Assembly (NCBI RefSeq): GCF_905475465.1 | Contig: NC_062238.1 | Location: 12,493,368 to 12,557,367, forward strand | From: Pieris napi | Lineage: Eukaryota > Arthropoda > Insecta > Lepidoptera > Pieridae | Length of the DNA stretch: 64,000 nucleotides | Direction of reading: 5' to 3' | Shown: piece after piece, positions 48,061 to 59,800 of the stretch | Numbering within the stretch: the stretch's first letter is position 1 | Layout of the letters: each line of letters begins with the position of its first letter | The notes under the pieces: model-generated | Seen by the model: only the letters and a program-made list of their open reading frames with translations | Databases searched by the model: none | Told to the model about the DNA's origin: nothing | Position numbers and translations under genes: made by a program

Positions 48061-48898
48061 CAAAAAAAAAAATACAAATATTGTTTCTATATACAATTTT
48101 GTTTTATTAAATTAAACATTACACACATACATTTTCATAGCATTTTTACAGAAATGTCAGTTAAAATTTAATAAATGAAAATTAATTCACTGAATTATTT
48201 TTGAGTTTTAAATTTTTACTCTATCAATGAAATAAAATATATTTTATTACACCTACTATTTATAACCTTAGGTTGGAAACATGTTTTAAAAAAGTATCAT
48301 GAAACATAAAAATGTACCATTTGTCTCAGTGAAGGATCTAAAAGAAGTGTCTAAATAACCAATAGATTTAAACAGTGGTGAAAATTTAAATTTAACCATG
48401 TCTTTAATGAATTTGTAAAAGTACATAATATAAAATTTCATAACACTACTAATATTTTCAATTTGATTTCATACACACTATAATAAGTTATAATTCTCAA
48501 AAGATAATACGACATACAAAGCACATTTTATATTTGTTCCAACCTAGAATTTGTACTCAAGTATTAAAATTAAATAAAAGAACAGGAATCTGCACCAATA
48601 TAGATTCATGTGTAATTATTTTAAAATACTTCATCAACCCTTACTTATATTCTTTAAATATTTATTTGACAAACAACATAGATTTCCTGCCACAACACTA
48701 GATTTCACACAACCTAAAGCTTATGTCTTGTCATCAGCTTATTAATAATTATTGCATTATTAGGAACCAATGTTCCAAATTACATCATTATAAGCTAAAG
48801 CTGAGAATTTATGTGACCTTATAAATAAAATTATGGACTAATTGTGGCCTAACTTAAAACATAAAATTCACTTCACTCAAATTTACTCACTACACTTT
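48061..48898 (-). other. Likely 3' UTR of the BCL7-like gene
   Basis: AT-rich stretch between the Jockey remnant and the BCL7 stop codon at 48899. No gene. The 3' UTR probably lies here; the exact poly(A) site was not determined. Confidence 0.4.
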
Positions 48899-49717
48899 TT
48901 ACTGTCTACTATGTTTTGCAGGTGTTGTTGTACCACTACTTTGAGAGTTTGAATCTTCAGAAAAGTTCATATGCGAGGAAGTAAATTCTGTAGGCCCTTG
49001 TGAATCACTTACTGTTGAAAAACCTGAAAACCAATTTGCACAATATGTAATTTGTTTTATTTGATGATACAAAATTTATACAGAACTGCCAACTAACTGC
49101 CTGTGATAATAAATGAAAGTGCCCATTATTGAATGCTAATATAATATATATATATTGGCATAATTAATTATAATTATAAATATAATTATAGGTGGGCATA
49201 ATTAATTAATTGTGCAGGTGCACCAGCATGGTTTTGATAGATTATTGTAACATTCTAGTATTATTTTTAAGAAAATTTTGAGATGAACTATGCTTTAATA
49301 CTTTTAAATATTCTGTATGAAACAAACTTTATACATTTATCCAAATACTACATGACTTACATGTATTAGAATCTTCTGCCATTCCAAAGTTAGAGTTCGA
49401 AGAATCGTGCATCTTTTTCGGTGTCAACGTGTTTTCCTTGTTCTCTTGTCTGGCGGCGTGCTTTTTCTTCTGCTCACTGGTAGATATTGGTACCCATTTG
49501 TATATTTTCATAGTAGTTTCCCCAATTGTCACCCATTTCTTTTCCCTAATAAAAAAGTTTAAAGTTAAAATTAAATAATAAAGCGGGCAAAACATTACGT
49601 ATTATGTGCACAAGTGTAAATTACTTACCAATGGCGAACCTTTTCGACAGCCTGCATTACTCTTTTGATATCATCCTTTACACGGTTCCGGGTATCAGCA
49701 CGAGCTGATCGAGACAT
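48899..49717 (-). CDS. BCL7: BCL7 family protein (SWI/SNF subunit-like)
   Basis: Three exons, 49717-49629, 49545-49361 and 49023-48899, join in phase to give 132 aa. The N-terminal half has the BCL7 signature: a start rich in Ser/Arg (MSRSARADTRNRVKDDI), then VEKVRHWEKKWVTIGETT and MKIYKWVPI, at about residues 1-50. The rest is a low-complexity Ser/Thr/Asn-rich tail ending in SRQ. BCL7 proteins are small nuclear subunits of SWI/SNF (BAF) chromatin remodelling complexes; that role here is by family. The gene is divergent from the mitofusin gene, with about 1.1 kb between the start codons. The conserved N-terminus makes the family call strong; the exact length of the tail is less certain. Confidence 0.92.
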
Positions 49718-50824
49718 TTTATGAACCAAAAAGTTTAAAAAAAGTTACTAACTTGTATACACCTATTTCAGAATTTTCATGTAAAACAGTAAATACAAAA
49801 GATAAACACTTTAACACGCCAATGTTGGCCGCAACCATCACACATCCACCATTAAATTAAATTGACAATTGACAAGTCATGAATAATATCCTAAATCTAA
49901 ACTGTCACTGGAAATGGAGATCGGTAGACTAGAATAAAAACCGGGACTCGGATAGTTTCTGTTAATATGAAGTATTTTGATTGGATCTTAATAACAGTTT
50001 AGCTATAAACCAATCATACAATTCATTTTGAGTTTTGACAGTAGCATTAACTGTCATCCACCTACTAGAAGTTAGTACTAAATACTAATATAATTTTCTA
50101 AAATTAAAAAAAAGCATATGAAAAAAATTTCAGGTTCTCAATTTTTTGCCGCAAAATAAATTTTCGGTCCTTAAGAAACAGTGCAGAATGCCATTATAGA
50201 ATTAAGGTAAGTCAATAACAATGAGTGCTACATGTTTCTGAAAAAGTGTAACTATTCCTGAATTTCAGTGTAGAATTTTTCAGCGGCTGTCAGTTGTTTT
50301 ACGTCTAAATTGTATTTTGGTATTATTAGATTGCAATAGGTAAAAAACGCATAATTTTACAATAATAATTACCTAATATTTCACGCGGCTGCTACTGCAT
50401 TTGCAGTGATGAACGTTGGTTATGATGCAACGGGATGATAAGGTGCCTCCTTTTTAGGCGTTTTGCTAAGATTAAATTTGGTTCGCTTTTTTAGCCTGCT
50501 ATATTCACAAATTTCACTCTCATGAAGAATTCATCTGCAACACAAATGCTAACATAACCTTATATAAAGTAGATCAAATCTTTTACTAGTTCACTTTCTA
50601 CTTATATTGCTATAATTCAGATCTAGGCATTTTTTAAAACTAGCACAGACATTCAAACATCACTGTGCACCATTTTCATCTTCATCATGCACAGTATTTT
50701 TAGTTATGCTTATTTTTTGTTGCAGTTGTACCTGCATGTTATGTGTATGTAGGAGTGACTTATCTATAATATTGGCATTGCCGTAAGGTACAGCTAACGA
50801 AAACCGTGACTATTTCCTTCCCGT
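49718..50824. promoter_or_regulatory. Divergent BCL7/Marf promoter region
   Basis: The start codons of BCL7 (minus) and Marf (plus) face away from each other across 1107 bp. A likely Marf 5' noncoding exon ends at 50206 (aag then gtaagt) and an acceptor (ttgttgcag) ends at 50727, so the two transcription starts may be only a few hundred bases apart. No clear TATA box or coding sequence was seen. A shared bidirectional promoter is an inference from the layout. Confidence 0.5.
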
Positions 50825-53800
50825 ATGGCTGCTTATGTTAATCGAACAATGTCGATGATGGCCGGCGATGGGCCCCACAATGTTGCAATGAACAATGGCA
50901 CAATGCGTGTAAATGTGGGTAATGTGGATTCACCTCTGCAGATATTTGTGAGAGCTAAGAAGAAGATCAATGACATATTTATTGAGATTGATGATTATGT
51001 CAAGGATGCAGTTACATTCATGCATGGTAAGTGCTTACAAATATATCAACAAATAAACTTTTGTAGAAGAGTGTTTACTTTTTAAAGATAAATGTGAATG
51101 ATAATTATAAAAAAACTCAAATTCAAGGCTTTATCATTATCTCATTATATCAATCAAACAGTCATAGTTGAAAATTTATATACTTAGTACACAGTACAAA
51201 AATAATAATTTTTAGTTAACAATTAAATGTATGACATGCTTGGGTTCTTGATATAATGCAAGTGGGTCAACTGCTTAGTAATTATATTATGAATATGTTC
51301 ATAGTATTATTATTGTATGCTTCTTTACTGTTGAGTGATGATTCACTCTATTCCATTATAACAAAGGTATAACCCCTTAAAATAGCTTTGATACACACCA
51401 CATGTTTATTTTTATTCTTATGGTAAATCATGGTGGATTGTAAAATGGTATTTCAGAAGAAAAACAGGTGTTTCATAATAACTTGGCATACCTCTATAGT
51501 TTTAAAAAACAAATATAAGTTTGAAGGAGTAAGGGATAAAATACCACACAAAATTAAAAAAATAACTATTGTACCTAAGCTACTTACATTCAGTCACCCA
51601 ATGCCAAAATAAAGTTACTTATTTCCAGCCGTCTCAGGAGAGAATGGAATTGCAACACCTCAAGATGTTGCAAATGTTGAAGCATATGTTAGTAAGGTTG
51701 AAGCTATACGGGAAGTACTCAAACGGGACCACATGAAAGTTGCATTTTTTGGAAGGTATTACTAATTGACGTACTACTGAAAAATTATGATTCTCTTATG
51801 CTTTATCGCTTTACTGGAAACAACCACAAAGTTGTTGTTTTCCGAAGTAATAAGTTTCAGATATTTCGTCTGTTCCAGTATTACTACTGGGAGAGTAACT
51901 GATAGTAGTATTTAAGGTCATCCATTAAATAGTATAATTGTAGACCCATTTATAACAAATATGAATGTTTAATTGTAGTAAGGAATAGGCTAGTGGATAA
52001 TTGTTTTTTTCGCTGTTAATGGGATTTATTTTATCATTATATAATAATATGTTTAGTAAATGGTTATTTGGTAATTAAGTAACATTTAACTTTTAATACA
52101 AGAAATTTATATCAATATGTGCATAGAAGAAAAATATATATATGTTCAAGGCTATGTAACACAGCTGCAATGCACAGCTAATTTATTATATTAAAACTAA
52201 ATTATGTACTAAATAAATATTGATGTACTAAAAAAAAATTGTGTGCCAATAAAAATCTTTACCTTCTAAACAAGTACTTAATAATTAGGTGTATTGTTAC
52301 AAATAAAATAATTTTAATCCAGGCTAACTGGTACAAAAAAAAACAATAAGCAATCTAAATTAATTGAGGAACATTTAGGAAAATAAACTTATGATACAAT
52401 ATTGAGCTCTCTTTGGTGATAAGATAGGATCAACTGTCAAATTATCAAACTTACCCGCCGACCTAACCATAAAGGTTTTCCTTCTGTAATTGGTATTTAG
52501 ATGTATAGGTTTATTTTTTTTTGGGGATACACATGGCGACACCTTACTTGGCAACTTAGGACAGTATTTTACCTGTAGCTAAATTCATTAAATATGTAAC
52601 ATCTGCCGTCTCATGTCTAACCGAGAGAGGTAGAATTACACATAATGGTTACAGTATTTTTTTTCCTATTTCAGAACCAGTAATGGCAAAAGTACAGTAA
52701 TAAATGCAATGTTGCACGATAAAATCCTGCCGAGTGGTATCGGTCACACAACCAACTGCTTCCTTCAAGTGGAGGGCTCAGATACTGATGAGGCATTTCT
52801 GAAGACTGAGGACTCAGAGGAAAAGCATAATGTCCAGGTATTATTTACTATATACTTCTATTTATTCCGTTATAAATTACTAGCTGTGCCTTGTCACAAT
52901 TAATGGATTATCCAGCACATAAACAATGTTACACCGTTAAAGAATAATTGGTTTTTTTTTTAAGAATTGGTAATGCGCGTAGATTTATATGCATATAGCC
53001 TACATTGCTCGCAGATAATATACAGGGTGGCCAAAAAGTCGTGGATCAAACGCAAATAGGGGATAGATGAGGTCATAAATTGTTCTACGGGAGGTCTCTA
53101 AGCTCAACCCCTGCAGAGTTATAATTTATTTTGCGTTTTATAAGAAAACTGACTTTTTTTACTAATTCTTATTAAAATTCAAAAAATTCTACATCATGTA
53201 TCTTTCACATAATATCCACTAGATTGGCACTGAAGAGTTCTTGCGTTAGACACACTATTTGAAGTTGTTTATTGAGTGTATTGAAGATAATATTAAATTA
53301 TATGAAATAATTTTTTTTTCAAATCATAACTTTTTGTTTACCTCGGCCCCCACTGTGAAAAACAATTACTCTACGGAAAAGTGACCCTGTATTACAAGTT
53401 TTGGCGCATTAAATAGGGATTCTAAAAAGGTATTACACAAGGGCTCATTTGGGCTTCAAGGGTGCGACTAAAATTAATATTAACTAAAATATCTACAGTC
53501 AAAACCGTTTACGACGGCATCGTTTAGAACAACATACCGGTTATATTGACCAAAATCAAAGGTCCCGGCTGAATTCTATTGTATTAGGTACTTAATAACA
53601 ACGTCATCGGCTGTTACGACCAAACATGAGTAGTCCCTTCGATGTCGTTGTATATATTATATATATACAGTCAAACCTGGATAAGCGAGAGTTCAAGGGA
53701 CCACAATCTCATTCTTACTTATAGAGGTTTCTCACTAACCCGAGTTTCTCGCTAATTCAGGTACATGGGTAGCGTTTCTCTCTTATAGAGGTACGCAGCA

Positions 53801-56800
53801 ATAACAAGTCACAGCAAGTACGAATGTAGTAAATATGTAATATGATAAATTTATGTGCATAATGTGCTCAACATATATTATGTACATATATATTTTATTT
53901 TATTTAGAACCTATTTACACTTAAAAAAATACGTCAATTTCGTTTGGGTTTCTGTTTTTGTATTTTGAATGTTTTTCTCTAACTCATAAATTTCGTCGAA
54001 TATTGATTGTATTTTTAATGTAGCTATAGTTCCTCCTAAATAATATAAATAAATAAAGCTCGACTGTCGCTTATAGAGGTATAGATAGTAGCAGTCTCAC
54101 TTACGAAGGCTCATGAGGGAAAAACTACTCTCTCTTACAGAGGTTTCTGTTTCTCGCTAATAGAGGTTTTGGGAGCTTAAAATGACGGGTCCCGGCTATT
54201 ACTCTCACTTATAGAGTTTTCTCACTAATCCAGTTCTCACTTACCCAGGTTTGACTGTATGTAATATGTATGTAATTTAACTAATGTTACATAATTCTAG
54301 GACAAAACTCAGTACTACAATACCTAACATAAAAGTGAAAACAAATTCCATATATTTTTTTTCAGTCGGTCAGTCAACTGGGCCACGCATTGTGCACTAC
54401 GCGTCTCCAAGAGTCATCGTTGGTGCATATCTATTGGCCGAGGGAGCTTTGCGCATTACTCCGGGATGATGTGGTGCTGGTGGACAGCCCTGGAGTGGAC
54501 GTGTCGCCCAATTTAGACGAATGGATCGATAAATACTGTTTGGATGCTGATGTGTTTGTGCTCGTGGCGAATGCAGAGTCAACGCTTATGCTCACCGTAA
54601 GTTCAAAGTATTTGTATTAATATTTTATAGAAGAAAGTTTTGTCATTTTGTTATTAAAAATAGTCTATATCTCAATCCATAATCCACCATCTGAGATAGT
54701 AATCTTAATCCAAATGTTGTTAGAAGTGTGCCAATAACCAATCGACGGATTGAAATAGCCATCTGTCGATACTAGCTATCCATGGGAGGTCGTATCGGTG
54801 TCTGTGGATAGACCTTTGTATGAAAATGACAGTTGACAAATGCTCGATTTCAACAGTTAATTATTTTAACTGATTTTTACATGTTATTTGTACGGTTTTA
54901 TTTACTTTTTTGGTTTACATTGATTATCAAATATGAGTGAAAACTCGGTAAAATGAAACGACAAAGAGCATTTTATCCTTCGCCAAAAATGGATTGTCTT
55001 TTTACGGTTTGGTTATTGGGATGCAGATAGGAGATCGATCGACTGTCACGGTCTATTCTCAGATTGTTTTGATTATTGGGTTCGGGCGTTAATAGACTTT
55101 CCACTACGAGATCGAGATCTACGCTAGTGAAACCGCGGTGCAATGCTAGTAATTAATAAAGTTTATGATAAATAAGACTTCTTTGAAGATTAATATTAAT
55201 TTAAAAAATATATTTTGGAATATAATTAATTAATAAAATAATTTTCCCCTCAAAATACACTATTATGGGATAAAAATATATAATTCCCATAATTGTACTA
55301 ATGTGATGATCATAATTATTTGGTATAATTTTTATTTACAGGAAAAGAACTTTTTCCATAAGGTATCGACGAAAATATCTCAACCCAATATATTTATATT
55401 GAACAACCGATGGGACGCTTCGGCTTCAGAACCGGAATTCTTGGATCAAGTAAGTCTTGTTACAAAGTAATTTAATAGTTTATAATTACATATTTATAAC
55501 AATAATAATCTTTATTTACTTTTGAAACACTTCAGTAATGTAAATTTGAAATCCTAACTATAACGAATATTAATATGAAAAATCATAAAAGGTAATAAAT
55601 ACTTTTATATAATAAAGAAAACAATTCTTGCACAATTTTTATTTTGTATCAAGAAAGCAAAAAATGGAGAAAATAAAATGTTTTTCTTACCAATATTTGT
55701 TTTTAGGTGCGAAGTCAGCACGCCAATCGTTGCGTGGACTTCCTTTCTCGCGAATTAAGAGTTTGTTCTCCAAAAGAGGCTGAAGAAAGGATTTTCTTCA
55801 TCTCCGCGAAGGAGGCTCTACTTACCCGCATGAAGGAGAGGGAGAAACCTGTCTCTTGTAAGTCACTCTCTTTTCAACGAGATTTTATATCGCTTAAGCT
55901 TCTTGCAATTTGTCTCATAAAATATTAACTTACTAGGCATAGTATACATTTTGACTAATTACAGTCGACACTCGTTAATTTGAATATTTTGTTAATTCTC
56001 TCAATAATTTGATGATCGTTAATTTGAATCTCTCGATAATTTGTCACTCGTTAATTTAAATCTCTCGATTATTTGAATTTTTATCGCAAGTGCACGAAAG
56101 GTGTCATAATTTGTATTTATAAAAGCTTGCCAGCTTTTAGCATCCTGATAATCTTTGGCAATGAGATTTTTCTAATTGACGCCGTTCCTACCTTTCACTT
56201 AAATTATTTTTTAAATAAAAAATTCCAGCCCCAATCTTAGTCGAAGGCCACCAAGTGCGGTACTTTGAGTTTGTGGACTTCGAGCGTAAGTTCGAAGAAT
56301 GCATCAGTCAAAGTGCGGTTCAGACGAAGTTCGCGCAGCATTCGCGGCGAGGGAAAAATATCGCCGCTGACGTCATGGCTGCTTTGGAACTGGTACGAAA
56401 ACTATTTATACTCGTGAAATCATTAATATCACAAATATCAAAACAATATTAATTAAAATATATATTTTGGAAATACCACTTGTATTTGCAGGATTATAGT
56501 TTTTCTGATTTATAGCAATTTTTTATAGATAACCTTATGTTCTTTAAATTATAAATTACAAATTTTAATTAGTATAGTTAAATAACTAACTTACTTTGAC
56601 AGCTACACCTGATCAATCAAAATAATTTATCGTAAGGCCCAAGAATTCTTTGTTTCTTGTAATGTGATCCAGAATGATGTTTTTTGATTATTTCAAATTA
56701 TTTTTACGATGCCGATTTTCTTTTATACACATATATAGTATATATATAAAAAAAGAAAAATTGTTCATAATAAATTTGGTTTTTCTCTCAGCAGCGATTA

Positions 56801-59800
56801 ACAGATCTCGTATTTTGATTTGACGGGTGATACTCGTCATTGTCATATGAAAACTTATTTTTTTATTTTTGTTTCATGCCATAAGATTCCAGTAATTTAG
56901 TTTACCCACAGCAGTTTTTTCATTATTTGTTAGGGTTTATGATTGTATATCTTGTATGTGTCCAACTAAAGCACCATACAATTTTCTATAATTTTTTAAG
57001 TCCTTTAATACTTCAGATCTACAACACAGCGTGCAATATGAAAGCAACGAAAGTGGAAAAGCAAAGGATATTGCAAGAACAACTGACCTGTATCGAGGAG
57101 CAACTCACTTCTATCACTCGGCAGATGAAAGATAAAATTGGAAAAATGGTGGAAAGCGTTGAACACAAGGTGAGTTCATTTAACAATATTATAAAAAGTA
57201 AAAGTACAGTGTAATCCCTTTATAACGTCATTGGTTATAACGAAAGACTCTCTATAACGTAAACAGGAAGACCATTTGTTTGGTTTAACACAAAACCCAT
57301 ACATTAATTCACTCTTTATAACGCAACAGCCAATATTCAAATATTTTCATATTTAGACATCAACAACATACTTAAGTGCAATTGTTTTTATAATCAGTTT
57401 ATAAAACCAGTCTTTTAAGGTGCCGAAATTTCTAAGACGGCTTTGTAGAGCGTCATCTCTGTCACAGTCACGGTATCCATTAGTAGCGGCTAAAACTTGT
57501 TTTATGAATTTTTTAAGGCCTGGTATAGGTATGTTATCTAAAGCTGGCGGCTTCAACACATTTACACTTTGTGCTTGTGTAGTGTCTGTGAATAAACGCG
57601 AGACGTGATGTCAAGCTGAAATACAATCACAAATACATCATGAAAAGACTATCCGTCTCTCTCGCGCTCGGTCAAGCTTATGAGTATAAAAGAGACAGTT
57701 ATTGTTTTTCTTTTGCTACTGTTTATGTTGATCTTTACTGTATTATATTATTATTATTTTATACATGTTGATCTTTTTTCAAACATTACCAGGGCAATCT
57801 CGTGAAATGGTGCACAATGTTTTTAATTATTTTAAGCATCTTAATAAAAACAGTTTAATGAAAAAATGTTATATTTAATTTGACATCAGATGCGACTGGG
57901 GTTTCTAAGAGTATTGAAAGAATAGTTAGTGAAGTAAAAGTGAAGTGTGTTGAGTTAGATGGAGCTTATGTCGAAAAATGAAAAATTATTTACACAAACT
58001 ACTCTTTTACGTTCTTGGTCGGGCTTAGAACTTTTGGATCCACCCTCGTATGCACATAATATGTATTTGACACATTTTTATTTATTTACAACCCACCCAA
58101 CCTTACTAAAACCAGAGTAGACTAAAATGTATAGCTTGGCAAAAAAAAGTAATATTTTTAAACATCCTGTATAGTGAAATTGCATTAGTGTGAGTACTGT
58201 GAACGCGCCAGCTTTCGATAACCGACCTATACTGTTATCAGTTTTCGAGAAATTTATCCACAAACATACACAAATTTTTGCACATGCTTAAAAGCTAAAT
58301 AATTAAATTTAAAACGTCTTAACAATTTGAGATATGCAGGTATCACTAACGCTGAGCCAAGAGATCCGTCGTCTATCGGCATTGGTCGACGAATATGACA
58401 CGCCCTTCCGGACGGAGCGAGCTGCCTTGGAGCAGTACAAAAGATCATTGCACAGACACGTGGAATCCGGGCTGGGCTCGCGGCTGAAGAAGAGGCTGTC
58501 TTCTGATATTGGACATGAGATGGATGAAGCGCAGAAGGAAATGGCAGGTGAGAAGTCGCGTGACATTCTTTATTTGTTTCAGCAGCTGAAAATTGTCTTA
58601 AAATGGAAACTAACGTTTGTATGCGGAGAAATGCTTCTATACTCCGATTTTTCATTCCGTAGAATTCTGTCATTTCTTAAGTGTTATAAAACACTGTTTT
58701 GACCGGATTGAAGTTATGTATTATTATAAATTTACAACTATTTAACATAATTTTAAATTTATCCGACGTTTCGCGTGTTTTACAGCGTGCGTGGTCACCG
58801 TTGTAAATTTATAATAATACATAATTTCAATCCGGTCAAAACAGTGTTTTATTTAAATGAGTTATGTTCTTAAGTGTTGCTATTAAAAAGTTCTCCACTG
58901 AAAAGGGGACAAATTTGACCCATTTGAGGGCAGTAAAAAATAAAATACTATGTATTTTTATGTTTTACCTACAAAAATATAAATCAAAACATTTACATAC
59001 TCAAGTGCCACAATTCATGATTTTCTAAAATCGTGAATTAGAAAATCATGTTAGCTTAGTTTAGGTTTAAAGATGATTTATATTTCATAAAAAAGTAAGT
59101 TTTCCGTCTTTATATGTACGACTTCCATCCGCAGATGGTATGTACAACATACTGCCAATCCACAAACGAGCTGCCGCCGCAAGCGTCATAATGCCTCACC
59201 AGCAACCGTTCGAGGTTCTCTACCGCCTTAACTGCGACAATCTCTGCGCCGATTTCCAAGAAGACCTGACTTTCCGATTCTCTTACGGTATCACGGCCAT
59301 CATTCAGAGGTTCCAGGGGAAAAATACGAACAAAATCGCCTTGAAAAATCCACCCCAATATACACCAGTAAGTTTTTATATGCACTAATTGTTATAACAT
59401 TGTCTTTGTTTTGTTTTGATATTCAATAAGATAGAGGCTTTTAAAATATATTTTTCAATTTAAATATAAGACTACAAGTAAATTTATAGGACATTTAAAT
59501 TATTGATTTGACCGTTAGCTAGATATAAAAAAGCGTGTGTGTACGTACACGCGTTAGAAGTTATACTTCTTTGCCGTAACAAGATAAAAATCTTTTCAAA
59601 AATTTTATTCTAGTTTGTAGAAAAAATGACACTAATAATAGAAAAAACTAAAATGTTAACTATAGCTACCTTCAGGGTGCCGGTGTACGCGCGCATCATA
59701 AAAATTTACTCTCATCCTTTTTCCCTAACGCGCCCAAAGAAGTATAGCTTCAAAAACATGATTATTTTCTTTATAAAAAAATTATATTACTATTGGTTAG

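Noticed and set aside
58254..58673. Minus-strand open frames opposite Marf exon 9
   Set aside because: Shadow frames of a well-supported exon.
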